The notes: generated by a model from the letters alone, not told the origin. DNA of 64,000 nt from JANNVK01 sp031430435 (GCA_031430435.1 JANPBM010000121.1:62001-126000), one strand, 5' to 3'; shown: positions 17,777-27,507, numbered from the stretch's first letter. Numbers and translations are program-made.

Positions 17777-17944
17777 TTATTTTTGACTGTCATCACCGCC
17801 GGTCAAATAATTCAGAATACCTTTGTCAGCCGCGTCGAGAATTTTTGCCAAATCCTTCGCTTTCTTGGTGCCTTTTTTGTTCAGCAAAATAACTGCCGTG
17901 GAAAGTCCTGCGTGCGCCGAGGACAGAATTATTGTCAGTTTCAT
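17777..17944 (-). CDS. Small hypothetical protein, 55 residues
   Basis: ATG at 17942-17944 has a strong ribosome binding site (AAAGGAG, six bases before the start codon) and the ORF runs to TAA at 17777. The protein starts MKLTIILSSAHAGLSTAV, a mildly hydrophobic N terminus that might be a short signal or membrane anchor. A Lys-rich helix KKGTKKAKDLAKILDAADKG follows, then NYLTGGDDSQK. I recognise no family. It is bounded by the bidirectional terminator and preceded by hairpin-forming leader sequence, which fits a short single-gene transcript. Existence is likely, function unknown. Confidence 0.55.
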   Translation of the reverse strand: MKLTIILSSAHAGLSTAVILLNKKGTKKAKDLAKILDAADKGILNYLTGGDDSQK

Positions 17945-17974
17945 AGTTTATTCTCCTTTTGTTGTTTAATTGTT

Positions 17975-18029
17975 TCGGTATCGGATACCTCTGTCGTCTT
18001 ACCGAATTTATTGTTTTGTAAAAGACGAC
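17975..18029 (-). promoter_or_regulatory. Two mutually exclusive hairpins in the leader of the small ORF
   Basis: GTCGTCTT (17993-18000) pairs with AAGACGAC (18022-18029). TCGGTA (17975-17980) pairs with TACCGA (18000-18005). The second stem uses bases within and beside the first, so both cannot form fully at once. A further small palindrome GGTATCCGATACC overlaps. All lie 30-85 bases upstream of the start codon at 17944. This could be a switching leader RNA or simply overlapping repeats. Confidence 0.4.
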
Positions 18030-18065
18030 TAATTGGATGACAGCGTTTTGCAAATTTTTTTGCGA

Positions 18066-19076
18066 TTAAACTTTGACAAAGTTTCCGCCGTTTTTAATCG
18101 AAATTTGAGCGTTTTCTAACATTCTGACGACTCTTAAACCTGCTTCGCCATCGGTAAACGGTTGACGCTTTTCGATAATCGAGAGCAAAAATTCGTGGCA
18201 CGCGCTTTTCAACGCTTCTGTTCCGTCGATTTTCGGAATCCACACGTCGCCCGTTCGATAGCTGACCAAAGTTTCATACGCAGATTCTTTGTCGCCCGTC
18301 GTGTCAACGCCTTTATCGTAAATTTTCAACTTTTCCGAAGGTTCGTTGTCGTCGAAAATAATCATTTTCTTGCTTCCCGCAATCAGCATTTGGCGAATTT
18401 TTACCGGAGCCAGCCAATTAAAGTGGAAATGGGCGATAAATTCGTCGTCGAATTTACAGATGACATACGCCACATTTTCAATATCGGGGGCAATATGCGA
18501 ACTTCCGACGGCAGAAAGTTGCTGCGGTTCGCGTCCGATTAAATAATCCATAATCGAAAAATCGTGCGGAGCCAAATCCCAAACAACGTTGATGTCGCGT
18601 TGAAACAAACCGAGATTAACGCGAGTCGAATCGAAATAAAGCAACTCGCCAAGTTCGCCCGAATCAATCAAAGTCTTAATTTTTCGCACCGCTCCCGTGT
18701 ATAAAAAAACGTGATCGACAAAAATATTCAAGCCTTTTTTGGCGGCAAGTTCGACCAATTCTGCGGCTTCTTTGACACTCGCGGTAAAAGGTTTTTCGAC
18801 AAAAACATGCTTTCCGGCTTCGAGCGCGGCTTTTGCCAGCGGAAAATGCGTGGTTACAGGCGTGGCGATAACCACGGCTTCAAGCGTTGAATCGTCGATT
18901 AAATCTTGAAAATTTGAAGTTGTTTTAATTGTCGGATAACGACGTTTGAAAGTCAGCGGACGGTTTTCGTCCAAATCACACAGCCAAATAAGTTCCGCAT
19001 TTTCATTTTCGGCAAAATTCCGAATCAAATTCGGACCCCAATAACCGCAACCGATAACACCGATTTTTATACTCAT
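18066..19076 (-). CDS. Gfo/Idh/MocA-family oxidoreductase
   Basis: 336 residues. The N terminus holds a Rossmann NAD(P) site (IGVIGCGYWGPNLIRNFAE). HVFVEKPFTASVKEAAEL carries the conserved EKP motif, with the catalytic-type Lys. The C-terminal half has the family's open beta-sheet domain. It resembles the sugar-nucleotide dehydrogenases of the WlbA type, which oxidise UDP-sugars such as UDP-GlcNAcA, so a role in making a surface polysaccharide sugar is plausible given the EPS locus next door, but the substrate cannot be read from sequence. Cytoplasmic. It ends just before the leader of the 55-residue ORF. Confidence 0.88.
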   Translation of the reverse strand: MSIKIGVIGCGYWGPNLIRNFAENENAELIWLCDLDENRPLTFKRRYPTIKTTSNFQDLIDDSTLEAVVIATPVTTHFPLAKAALEAGKHVFVEKPFTASVKEAAELVELAAKKGLNIFVDHVFLYTGAVRKIKTLIDSGELGELLYFDSTRVNLGLFQRDINVVWDLAPHDFSIMDYLIGREPQQLSAVGSSHIAPDIENVAYVICKFDDEFIAHFHFNWLAPVKIRQMLIAGSKKMIIFDDNEPSEKLKIYDKGVDTTGDKESAYETLVSYRTGDVWIPKIDGTEALKSACHEFLLSIIEKRQPFTDGEAGLRVVRMLENAQISIKNGGNFVKV

Positions 19077-19109
19077 AACTATTTCAGATTCTTTTAATTG
19101 GAATTTCCG

Positions 19110-20390
19110 CTAACTTGTCGGCAGATAAATCTCGAATTCGGTTCCGCGACCGCAAATGCTTTGAACGCGAATTTCACCGTGTGCTTGCCGAATTGCATTT
19201 TTTACGGCATCAAGCCCGATTCCGCGACCTGAAATTTCCGAAACCGCCGCCGAAGTTGAAAAATCCGGTTTATAAATAAATTCCCAAATTTCTTCGTTGC
19301 TCAGAGTTGCGGTCGGTTCAATGATTTTTTTCTGTACCGCAAGTTCAAACACTTTTTTCGTATCGATTCCGCGTCCGTCGTCTTTTACTATCGCCCGAAA
19401 GATGTTTTTTCCCGCCGAAGCCTCGATTGAAATATGTCCGTGCGGTAATTTTTGAGCCTCAAGCCGCTCTTCTTTGCTTTCAATTCCGTGATCGGCAGCG
19501 TTCCGAATCAAGTGCAAAAAAGCAATCGAAACAACTTCAAGTTGTTTTTCCGAAAGCTCGATTTCCGGCAGAGAAATCTCAAAATCAATTTCCTTGCCGA
19601 GTTTGCGCGCCGTTTGTTTTCCGTTCGCAATCGCTTGGGCAACGATGTTTTTCAAACTGTTTTCATCACTGCCGACTTCGGCTTTTTCGTTCAGATATTT
19701 GTAAATAATTTTTCCTTCGACGGAATTCGTGATTAAACCGAGTTCGTCCGACGGAATTTGGGTTGCCAACAAAATCCGAAAAGTTGTCCTTTCGGCATCA
19801 AAAGTCGTAACCATAAAAGTTCCGATAACCTCGCAACTTTCATCCAGTCGTTGGCGGATTCTTTTAAACTTATCGGGGAAAGTATTTGCCAAAAAACTGA
19901 CTTCGAGCAAAAATATGTCGTTGCCGTTCAGCAATGTCGTGTTGATATTGCGGAGTTCCGAAGCCGAAAGTTGCGAACGCAAATCCGCCGGAAAATCGAT
20001 CGGCAAAGTTATTTCGAGACTTTCTTTGGCAGGTTCGATTAAATAGCTGATTTTAGTTGAAAGTTCTTGCGGAAAAACTAATTCTTTTCCTTCTAAGGCT
20101 TGATTAAAAAGTTCCGACAACACCGTAAAACTCTCGTCCAAAACGTCTTTAACCCATTCCGGATGAGTGATTTTGCGTTCTTTTTGAGCTTGCAAAAGAC
20201 TTTCTATTTCGTGAATAACCCGACCCGGAATATACAAATCAAAAGTTAGAGCCGAACCTTTGAGCGTGTGAATTTGACGAGCAAGTTCGCTCGAATAGAC
20301 ATCAAAATCTGATGAGTATTTAAGTTTTTCGTGTAAAGTTTTTAAGGTTGAAGCAGTTTCTGTCAGAAATTCTTCTCGGAAATTTTCCAT
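19110..20390 (-). CDS. CheA-like Hpt/histidine kinase without CheW domain
   Basis: 426 residues, no membrane segment. Residues ~1-110 are an Hpt domain with the phospho-acceptor His in RQIHTLKGSALTFDL. The C-terminal ~170 are a CheA-type ATPase: N box HLIRNAADHGIESKEERLEA, G1 DDGRGID, G2 SGRGIGLDAVKNAI. The middle (~130-240) is not recognised. The protein ends right after the ATPase at EIYLPTS, so the CheW-like P5 domain that couples CheA to receptors is missing, as is a recognisable P2. No che genes or receiver are nearby. It may serve a non-chemotaxis phosphorelay. The nusB gene lies 31 bp upstream. Confidence 0.8.
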   Translation of the reverse strand: MENFREEFLTETASTLKTLHEKLKYSSDFDVYSSELARQIHTLKGSALTFDLYIPGRVIHEIESLLQAQKERKITHPEWVKDVLDESFTVLSELFNQALEGKELVFPQELSTKISYLIEPAKESLEITLPIDFPADLRSQLSASELRNINTTLLNGNDIFLLEVSFLANTFPDKFKRIRQRLDESCEVIGTFMVTTFDAERTTFRILLATQIPSDELGLITNSVEGKIIYKYLNEKAEVGSDENSLKNIVAQAIANGKQTARKLGKEIDFEISLPEIELSEKQLEVVSIAFLHLIRNAADHGIESKEERLEAQKLPHGHISIEASAGKNIFRAIVKDDGRGIDTKKVFELAVQKKIIEPTATLSNEEIWEFIYKPDFSTSAAVSEISGRGIGLDAVKNAIRQAHGEIRVQSICGRGTEFEIYLPTS

Positions 20391-20421
20391 TAGTTAAGCA
20401 AGACGAAAGCCTTTCTGAAAA

Positions 20422-20889
20422 TTAAGGCGGAGTAATTTGCGCATTATTAAGTTCGATAATCGGGGAAACGGCAGATTTTTTCTCCAAATCATTTTTGATA
20501 GCGTCGAGAATTCCGTTGATAAACTGGGTTGCTTCAAAAGTTGAATAGCGTCTGGCAATCTCTAAGGCTTCGTTGATAACCACCGTATTCGGAGTATTTT
20601 CAAACAAAAATTCATAAACGGCGAGTCGTAAAACATTTCGGTCAACGATTGCCATCCGCGAAATTCGCCAATGTTCCGCTCTGACGCGAATATTCTCGTC
20701 AATCTTATCAATATTTTTCAACACGCCGACAACTAAATTATTGGCAAATTCGCGAGTCGCTTCGTCTGTTTCCGGCTCGCCTAATTCGTTCCAAAATAAT
20801 TTTGTCAAAACATTGCTCGGAGTTTTTGCAACATCAGCCGCAAACAACATTTGCAATGAACACTCTCTTGCTTTCCGCCTTGTTCCCAT
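20422..20889 (-). CDS. nusB: Transcription antitermination factor NusB
   Basis: About 155 residues from ATG 20889 (MGTRRKARECSLQMLFA); a GTG at 20901 in frame adds four. The start resembles other NusB proteins, with the Arg-rich box B RNA-binding segment. LRLAVYEFLFENTPNTVVINEALEIARRYS and FINGILDAI are typical of the C-terminal half of the all-helical fold. NusB with NusE binds boxA RNA in rRNA antitermination. It directly follows ribH (20 bp), the ribH-nusB pairing seen across many bacteria. The CheA-like gene follows. Confidence 0.93.
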   Translation of the reverse strand: MGTRRKARECSLQMLFAADVAKTPSNVLTKLFWNELGEPETDEATREFANNLVVGVLKNIDKIDENIRVRAEHWRISRMAIVDRNVLRLAVYEFLFENTPNTVVINEALEIARRYSTFEATQFINGILDAIKNDLEKKSAVSPIIELNNAQITPP

Positions 20890-20921
20890 AACCTTGCTCA
20901 CGTTTCTAAAAGAATTATGTC

Positions 20922-21401
20922 TTACTTTTTGGGATTTATTCCTTTGAACAAATTCACCAGCTCGACCGCCGACATTGCCGCTTCAAACCCTTTGTTTCCC
21001 GCTTTTACGCCACACCTGTCAATTGCTTGCTCAAGCGTGTCAGCCGTTACCACACCAAACATCACCGGTAAATCGGCATTCATCGAAACTTGTCCGATTC
21101 CTTTTGCCGCTTCGCCCGCCACATAATCAAAGTGCGGAGTTTGTCCGCGAATAACCACGCCGAGACAAATTATCGCATCGAATTTCCCGATTTCGGCAAC
21201 TCTTTTCGCCACCAACGGCAGCTCGAAACTTCCCGGAACTTTGTAAATTTCAATCGCTTTTTCGTCCGCTCCTAATCTTTCCAGAGCATCGATTGCTCCT
21301 TCGACTAATTTCGAGGTCAAAAAATCGTTCCAACGCGATGTGATTATGGCAAAACGAAAACCTTCGGCTTTCAAATTTCCTTGATGAATTACTGGTAACA
21401 T
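20922..21401 (-). CDS. ribH: 6,7-dimethyl-8-ribityllumazine synthase
   Basis: 159 residues, normal length. ITSRWNDFLTSKLVEGAID, KVPGSFELPLVAKRVAE, CLGVVIRGQTPHFDYVAGEA and PVMFGVVTADTLEQAIDRCG are the standard lumazine synthase blocks, with the catalytic His in TPHFDYV. The enzyme joins the ribityl-aminouracil and dihydroxybutanone phosphate in riboflavin synthesis, as cytoplasmic pentamers or 60-mers. Other rib genes are not in the window, and I see no FMN riboswitch in the 65 bp upstream. Coupled with nusB. Confidence 0.96.
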   Translation of the reverse strand: MLPVIHQGNLKAEGFRFAIITSRWNDFLTSKLVEGAIDALERLGADEKAIEIYKVPGSFELPLVAKRVAEIGKFDAIICLGVVIRGQTPHFDYVAGEAAKGIGQVSMNADLPVMFGVVTADTLEQAIDRCGVKAGNKGFEAAMSAVELVNLFKGINPKK

Positions 21402-21532
21402 TTTATAAAATAAAGCTGAACTTAGTTTAAAGTATAGGTTACAAACATTTTACCGGCAAACATAAATTGAAACAAATTTTCGCTTCGTTACGTTTAATCG
21501 GGGTTTGGTTTTTTGTCTCATTACCGCTTATC

Positions 21533-23857
21533 GTGAAAAAAATTACTTCGTTTCTACTTTTTATAGTTATTGTTATTCCGCTCTTTGCGCAAAATAACGC
21601 AACCAAAATTATTGTGCCGCCGGAAAAATCCGTGCCGATTATTGTGCCGAAATTCGCCGGTTCGCCGATAATCGACGGAAATCTCGATGATGAAATGTGG
21701 AAAAAAGCGGCGGTTTTCAAAGATTTTATCCAAATCCGTCCGGGCGACAACATTCCGCCGTCGAAAGAAACAATCGGCTACACGGGTTACGATGAAAAAA
21801 ATCTATATTTCGCGTTTCATTGCTTTGACGATTCCGATAAAGTCCGTGCCACTTTAGCCAAACGCGACGACGTTTTCGGCGATGATAATGTTCGGATAAC
21901 GCTTGATACTTTTAACGATCAACGGCGCGCTTACATTCTGTTTTTCAATCCTTTCGGCGTGCAAGCCGATGGTATTACGACGGCTGAAACGCAAGGAATG
22001 CCTGATTTGAGCGTTGATATTGTGATGGAATCGAAAGGCGTTATTACGACTGACGGTTGGACGGTCGAGGTAAAAATTCCGTTCAAATCGTTGCGATTCG
22101 ATTACGGCAAAGGTAAAAAGTGGGGCTTTAACATCGTCCGTAAAATCAGCCGTTTTAATGATGAAAACGATTCGTGGATGCCGATCGAGCGTGGAATTAC
22201 GCCGCTTATACAAATCGGAAAAATTACGGGCTTAGACGATATAAAAATCGAACGAAACTTGGAAATTGTTCCAAGTATTACACTCAGCGAATCAGCCGAC
22301 CGCGTTAAAGATTTGCGCGAACCGCTTAAATCACGACTTTTAAATCGCCCGATCGAGCAAGACATCGGCGTTTCAATCAAATATCAAATTACGCCGAATG
22401 TTACTTTGGACGCGGCAGTAAATCCCGATTTCGCCGAGGTTGAAGCCGATGCTCCGGTCGTGAGCGCAAATGAACGTTTCCCGATTTTTTTTCCCGAAAA
22501 GCGTCCGTTTTTTCTCGAAGGCAACGATTATTTTCGCACGCCGTTGCAAGTTGTCAACACGCGAAACATTGCCGATCCTGATGTCGCGTTTAAATTAACG
22601 GGCAAAAGCGGAAGAAATACATTCGGAGTTTTTACGGCAGTCGATCGTTTTCCGAACACAAAAACCAAAGCGTACATCGGCGTTCTGCGGCTCAGACGCG
22701 ACATCGGAACTCAATCGAATATCGGACTTATCGCCACAACCTATCATTTCGGAGCAAGAAGGCACAATAATTTATTCGGCATCGACGGCAAATTCCAAGT
22801 CAACAGACAAGCAAATTTCAATTTCCAAATCGTCGGCACCAATTCCAATCGAAATTTTTTCAGTCCAAATAAAAACATCAATGAATATCGTCGCGGAAAC
22901 GGCATTGCGTATCAGGTAACCTACGATTACACGGGCAGAAATCGCGGATATTTAATCGGAATCAGCGGACGCAGCCGAGATTATCAAGCCGATGTTGGTT
23001 TTACGCGACGCGTAAACACGCACGGAATTTCAACGGGTTTTCGCATCGGCACCCAGCCAAACGCAAAAAAAACGCTGATCGGGTTAACCACTCGGACATT
23101 TTTCAGCTACAATTTCGACGAAAAAGGCAGAACGCAGGAAGCAAAATCAACTTTTCAAACCGAATGGAGTTTTCAAAAACAGTTCCGAATCGGTTCGGAA
23201 TCCGGCATCGGCGTTGAAAAAATCTATGAAGACGAATTCCGAAACGTGAATCAGCTTTTGCCTTTTGCCGGCAAAGATTTTCGCGGGGCATTACAGTTTT
23301 GGTCGTTTGCAAACGCCAATAAAACCTTTAATAAACGCCTTAGTCTGCAATCGAGAGCCGGTTTTGTAAAAAACAAATTAGACTTTGATTTCGGAGCCGG
23401 CAACCGATTTCGGAGAGTCAGCCCGGCGGCGCTTTCGGGCATCAGCCGAAAAGATCCGGGCAAAGGTTTGAGCGTTCAATACAGTGTCGGGCTTGGTTTG
23501 CAGCCGACCGATCCGTTGAGCATCGATTTAAGTTACAACCGTTCGAAATTGACGCGAAACGACACAAAATTGACCGCCTTCGACTCGAACATTTTTTCGT
23601 TGCGTTCAACTTATCAATTTACTCGTTTTATTTTTGTGCGGGCAAGAGCAGATTACGAAACGCTCGACGGTTCTTTCACCGGTCAACTGCTTTTCGGTTG
23701 GAGTCCGAACCCGGGAACAGCGTTTTACGTCGGCTATAACGACAATTTAAACTACAAATCCTATAACGATTTTCTCGATAAATTCGACAACGGTTTTCGC
23801 CGCGACGGACGAAGATTCTTTATCCGGGCATCGTATCTTTTCCGGCGAAGCTTTTAG
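21533..23857 (+). CDS. CBM9-like/DUF5916 outer-membrane-type protein
   Basis: I prefer GTG 21533 because it gives a clean signal peptide (KKITSFLLFIVIVIPLFAQ); a TTG at 21467 in frame would add 22 residues. 774 residues. Residues ~30-230 resemble a family 9 carbohydrate-binding domain: AGSPIIDGNLDDEMWKKAA and LFFNPFGVQADG. The rest is a long beta-rich region with alternating aromatic residues, ending in FIRASYLFRRSF, the pattern of an outer-membrane barrel; this architecture matches DUF5916 proteins. The function of that family is not established, though links to peptidases and polysaccharide uptake have been suggested. Convergent with the receptor gene. Confidence 0.82.
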   Translation: MKKITSFLLFIVIVIPLFAQNNATKIIVPPEKSVPIIVPKFAGSPIIDGNLDDEMWKKAAVFKDFIQIRPGDNIPPSKETIGYTGYDEKNLYFAFHCFDDSDKVRATLAKRDDVFGDDNVRITLDTFNDQRRAYILFFNPFGVQADGITTAETQGMPDLSVDIVMESKGVITTDGWTVEVKIPFKSLRFDYGKGKKWGFNIVRKISRFNDENDSWMPIERGITPLIQIGKITGLDDIKIERNLEIVPSITLSESADRVKDLREPLKSRLLNRPIEQDIGVSIKYQITPNVTLDAAVNPDFAEVEADAPVVSANERFPIFFPEKRPFFLEGNDYFRTPLQVVNTRNIADPDVAFKLTGKSGRNTFGVFTAVDRFPNTKTKAYIGVLRLRRDIGTQSNIGLIATTYHFGARRHNNLFGIDGKFQVNRQANFNFQIVGTNSNRNFFSPNKNINEYRRGNGIAYQVTYDYTGRNRGYLIGISGRSRDYQADVGFTRRVNTHGISTGFRIGTQPNAKKTLIGLTTRTFFSYNFDEKGRTQEAKSTFQTEWSFQKQFRIGSESGIGVEKIYEDEFRNVNQLLPFAGKDFRGALQFWSFANANKTFNKRLSLQSRAGFVKNKLDFDFGAGNRFRRVSPAALSGISRKDPGKGLSVQYSVGLGLQPTDPLSIDLSYNRSKLTRNDTKLTAFDSNIFSLRSTYQFTRFIFVRARADYETLDGSFTGQLLFGWSPNPGTAFYVGYNDNLNYKSYNDFLDKFDNGFRRDGRRFFIRASYLFRRSF

Positions 23858-23867
23858 ATTTAAAAAA

Positions 23868-23902
23868 ATCGCCGACTGAGTTTGGGCAACGCAATCGGCG
23901 AT
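23868..23902 (-). terminator. Intrinsic terminator of the receptor gene
   Basis: ATCGCCGA (23868-23875) and TCGGCGAT (23895-23902) are perfect inverted arms. Read on the - strand the stem is followed by a run of seven T. It lies 22 bp past the receptor stop codon and may also slow transcripts from the convergent + strand gene. Confidence 0.8.
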
Positions 23903-23924
23903 GGTAATTTATGTAAATCTCGGA

Positions 23925-26900
23925 TTAGAAATCTAACCTGAAACCAAGACGAATTTGCCGTTGACGATAAGTTCTTTGTGGAACAAGAAAATTTGCACGG
24001 TTTGTTAATTGAGTTGCAGTTGGCAGAGTTCCATCGTCTCTTAAAGCCGTAAAGTCAATAAATTCAGAGCCATAACTAAAAACTGCGGCGTTCAAAACAT
24101 TATCAAACTGAGCCGTTGGGCGGAATTTGAAATGCTCTCCACGTTTAAATTCTCTTGTAACACTTAAATCAAACGTATAAAAACTTGGTCCTGTTCCGGA
24201 GTTTCGTACCAAGTTTCCACTTTTTGATCCAATTGGTTGAAGTGAAAATTGTGCCGCAAGTGCTGTCGGAAAATCCGATCCGGGCTTTCTTGTAACAATG
24301 TCTTTCAAACTGCCGCTAAAGTTCAAACGGTCAGTTGATAAATCATCTAAATTTCGATCGGTTCCACCTGAACCAAGATTAAAAGGTGCGGAACTTCCAT
24401 ATCTAAACAACGGAGAAAACTTCACTCTGCCCAACCATTTTGGCGTATCAAAAGTTCCGGATAAAGCAAAACGATGTCGGCGGTCTGATAGGTTTCGGGT
24501 AAATTCACGGCTAAAATCGCCATCAACTTCGGCGTTTGAAGTATTGTTCAAGCCATCATCTTTTGTGCTTGAAAGCGTATATGCTGCTCGTGCCGAAGCA
24601 CCAAAACCGCCACCAATTTTTCGGAAACGACTGCGAAGTTCTAAAATTAAACCTTGATATTTTGCATTTCCGATTGAACGAATTTTTGATATTTCACTAG
24701 CTGTTTGGTCAGGTCTGAATCTTGCAATAGCAGCTAAAGCAATCGGAATTGGTGAACCGACCGAGTTTGTTGCACTTCCGTTGACAGCAATACTTGGAGC
24801 AGTTGTGCCTGAATTTAATGTATTCAAATTAACAAAACAAGTTATAACTCCGGTGGTTGCACATGCGGTTGCTCCACCTTGAGCAGTTGCAGTTCCGCTG
24901 CCATCTGTAGCTGAACCAAGATAAAAACGATAAGTTCTAGTTGTTGGCGTGGTTGCATTTACGTCTGTAAATACAAACGGATTTGCAATTAAATATGATG
25001 TCCAATCAGCAAAACCTGTCGGTAATTTTGGAGCATTCGGGTTTGTATCACGCCATAAATGTGCAGTTTTATTCCAAGTATAATTTGCTTCAAAAATTAA
25101 ACCTTTGGCAATTTCACGCTCAAAACCAACATTAAATTGATAGCTTTCCGGAATTTTCAAGTTTGCGTCAACTGAACGCAAGGCACTTCCGCCGGCTGAA
25201 ACACTTCCGCCAAATCCGGACGTTGAATTACAAGATAATGTTGTAACTATTGAAGCACAAGCCGCAGCAACTGCCGATCTGAAATCAGTTAAACTTAAAT
25301 ATCTGTTTGGAAATTGTTGAGCGATTTTTGCTAAAACTGCAATTCTTCGGTTATCGGTTGCGGCTGTTCCGATTGTGTTTGAATCAAAAGAAACTTGGTT
25401 CAAATTTGCATTTTGAATTGATTCTCCGACCGTTCGCAAAAGCACCCGATTATAAAATATTCCTGTCCCGAAGCGAATTACACCTTTCCCTGTTTTGAAC
25501 GGATCCCAAGCAATACCAACTCTAGGTCCGAAATTATTGTTGTCTGAAACTGCTGTTTCTCTTTCATATCGCAAGCCGTAGCTTAACGTAACCGATGAAA
25601 AAGGTTTGAATTGATCGTTGAAATAGACACCGTAATATCTGTTTTTAACATCAGACGCAGTTCCGAAATTTTGCCGGTAACGCGACATTTTGTTGTTCTG
25701 ATAATCTAAAACACTCGCAAAATTAAACGTTCCGGTCGCATCACCTAATCCGGTTGTTTTAGAATTAACATTTTGCATATCGGCACCAAATTTTAATGAA
25801 TGTGAACCTGCAATATACGTTACTGAATCTTGAAATTGCCATCTGGTTTCTTTTCGTGTATCAGCAAAATTTTGATTTGTGCTGGCTGTTGAATTTCCGG
25901 CAATTAAAGTTTGTGTGCTTGCCAAAAGCGGATTTCGATAGCCGATTAAAATAACCGGAGCAAATGGATCTTCGGTTTGAAAACTAGGCAAAAACCGCGA
26001 CCACTGCACTTTGAATTGATTAGAGAATTTTGCACCATATTGCGTATCGGTGAAATTTAAGGCATCAGAATTACTGTTTTGGGCTTGAAGTGCGTCTTCA
26101 ATTCTGGTGGTTGAGGCACCGCTTGTGCGTCGGTTATTTTTTCTGCCAAATTGCCACCCAAAAGTCATGGTATTATTTTCCATTAACTTATGGTCAATTT
26201 TTGCTGTAATAATATGGTTTTTATTCGGCGTATCAAACGTCTTTATATATGGAGCAATAAATGCCGCAGTTGGAACCGCTAAGAGACAATTTGATACAGC
26301 AACAGGTGGAGTTCCTACGCTTGTAGTAGCATTTGTTTCACATTCACGATTTCCTCCTGTTGATGTCGGCAGAATAAAATTAGGATTTGTGCCTAGGGGA
26401 ACATAAGTATCGATTAATGTTGTGTCAAGCAACTTATTAAACTCATACGCGACAAAGAAAAATGTTTTGTTATGACCGTCATAAATACGTTTCCCTTCAC
26501 CAAACGGAATACTGAGCGGACCGCCAACAGTAAAACCGGGATTATATTCGGTTAAAGGTAATCTATTAATTCCGCGACTATTGTTATACCAAGTATTTGC
26601 ATTAAATCTGGCATCTCGGAAAAACATAAAAGCACGACCCCGATATTTATTTGTTCCGGATCTTGTGGAGATATTTACTCGACCACCTGAGGCACGACCA
26701 TATTCGGCTGAAAACTGATTTGTAATCACTTGAACTTCACCGATTGCCTCAAGCGAAGGTTGAAATCTATCGCGTGAAGAACGGTCGTCGTTATTGTCAA
26801 AACTATCAATTGTAATATTATTTGAATATGCCGTTCCGCCCGAAAGTGAAAAATTACCTTGTTCAAGCGGTGTAGAGCGTGAATTGGAATTTCTGTCTTC

Positions 26901-27437
26901 AGAAAGTCCGTTAGTTGAAAGTTGTTCTTCGCCGGTTCCACCAAGCGTTAAAACTAAATCTAAAGCATTTCTGGTATAAAGCGGAATTTCTTCAATCTCA
27001 CGTTCGGTAATTGTTCCGCCGACCACAGTTCGGGTCGTGTCAACCGTTGCCGCTTCGTCTTGACCGGTAACTTCAACCACGCCCGAAACATCGCCGGGAG
27101 CAAGTTGAAAATTAAGTTGAACATTCTGACCTGAAACAGTGGTTAAATCCTTGCGTTCTTTTGCCCCGAAACCTTTAGCCGTAATTTTTACCGCATAAAT
27201 TCCGGGCGGTAAGTCAATCAGCCTGAATCTCCCTTCATCATCGCTTTGCACCGTCCGTTCGGCTCCGGTTGTAACAAGTTTCGCATTGACGCCGGCGCCC
27301 GGAATCGGTTGGTTGTTGGAATCGGTAACTTTTCCGCTAATCGTTACATCATCGAGGTCTTGGGCAACGCCGAAGGTTGAAATTAAAAGTATTAACACAC
27401 AGGTTAAAAGCAACGGGTTAAAAAAACGATTTCTCAT
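23925..27437 (-). CDS. TonB-dependent receptor-like protein, Oar type
   Basis: 1170 residues with a strong ribosome binding site (AAAGGAG) and a signal peptide ending FGVAQ. Residues ~30-120 are a carboxypeptidase regulatory-like domain (ISGKVTDSNNQPIPGAGV). A plug-like region follows, with FQPSLEAIGEVQVITNQFSA and RSGTNKYRGRAF. The remainder is a large beta-barrel ending KLGFRLDF-like (actual end RQIRLGFRLDF), with a terminal aromatic residue. Such Oar-like receptors are expanded in acidobacteria and presumably import or sense large substrates; the ligand is unknown. The upstream gap holds a 21-bp tandem array that may matter for its expression. Confidence 0.9.
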   Translation of the reverse strand: MRNRFFNPLLLTCVLILLISTFGVAQDLDDVTISGKVTDSNNQPIPGAGVNAKLVTTGAERTVQSDDEGRFRLIDLPPGIYAVKITAKGFGAKERKDLTTVSGQNVQLNFQLAPGDVSGVVEVTGQDEAATVDTTRTVVGGTITEREIEEIPLYTRNALDLVLTLGGTGEEQLSTNGLSEDRNSNSRSTPLEQGNFSLSGGTAYSNNITIDSFDNNDDRSSRDRFQPSLEAIGEVQVITNQFSAEYGRASGGRVNISTRSGTNKYRGRAFMFFRDARFNANTWYNNSRGINRLPLTEYNPGFTVGGPLSIPFGEGKRIYDGHNKTFFFVAYEFNKLLDTTLIDTYVPLGTNPNFILPTSTGGNRECETNATTSVGTPPVAVSNCLLAVPTAAFIAPYIKTFDTPNKNHIITAKIDHKLMENNTMTFGWQFGRKNNRRTSGASTTRIEDALQAQNSNSDALNFTDTQYGAKFSNQFKVQWSRFLPSFQTEDPFAPVILIGYRNPLLASTQTLIAGNSTASTNQNFADTRKETRWQFQDSVTYIAGSHSLKFGADMQNVNSKTTGLGDATGTFNFASVLDYQNNKMSRYRQNFGTASDVKNRYYGVYFNDQFKPFSSVTLSYGLRYERETAVSDNNNFGPRVGIAWDPFKTGKGVIRFGTGIFYNRVLLRTVGESIQNANLNQVSFDSNTIGTAATDNRRIAVLAKIAQQFPNRYLSLTDFRSAVAAACASIVTTLSCNSTSGFGGSVSAGGSALRSVDANLKIPESYQFNVGFEREIAKGLIFEANYTWNKTAHLWRDTNPNAPKLPTGFADWTSYLIANPFVFTDVNATTPTTRTYRFYLGSATDGSGTATAQGGATACATTGVITCFVNLNTLNSGTTAPSIAVNGSATNSVGSPIPIALAAIARFRPDQTASEISKIRSIGNAKYQGLILELRSRFRKIGGGFGASARAAYTLSSTKDDGLNNTSNAEVDGDFSREFTRNLSDRRHRFALSGTFDTPKWLGRVKFSPLFRYGSSAPFNLGSGGTDRNLDDLSTDRLNFSGSLKDIVTRKPGSDFPTALAAQFSLQPIGSKSGNLVRNSGTGPSFYTFDLSVTREFKRGEHFKFRPTAQFDNVLNAAVFSYGSEFIDFTALRDDGTLPTATQLTNRANFLVPQRTYRQRQIRLGFRLDF

Positions 27438-27507
27438 TTGAACTTCTCCTTTAAAATGTAGTTTTGTGGCAAGTTATTTTGGCTTAAAATCAGGTTGAAA
27501 GTAAAGA

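Noticed and set aside
21402..21532. FMN riboswitch upstream of ribH
   Set aside because: The gap is short and none of the conserved FMN aptamer blocks are present.
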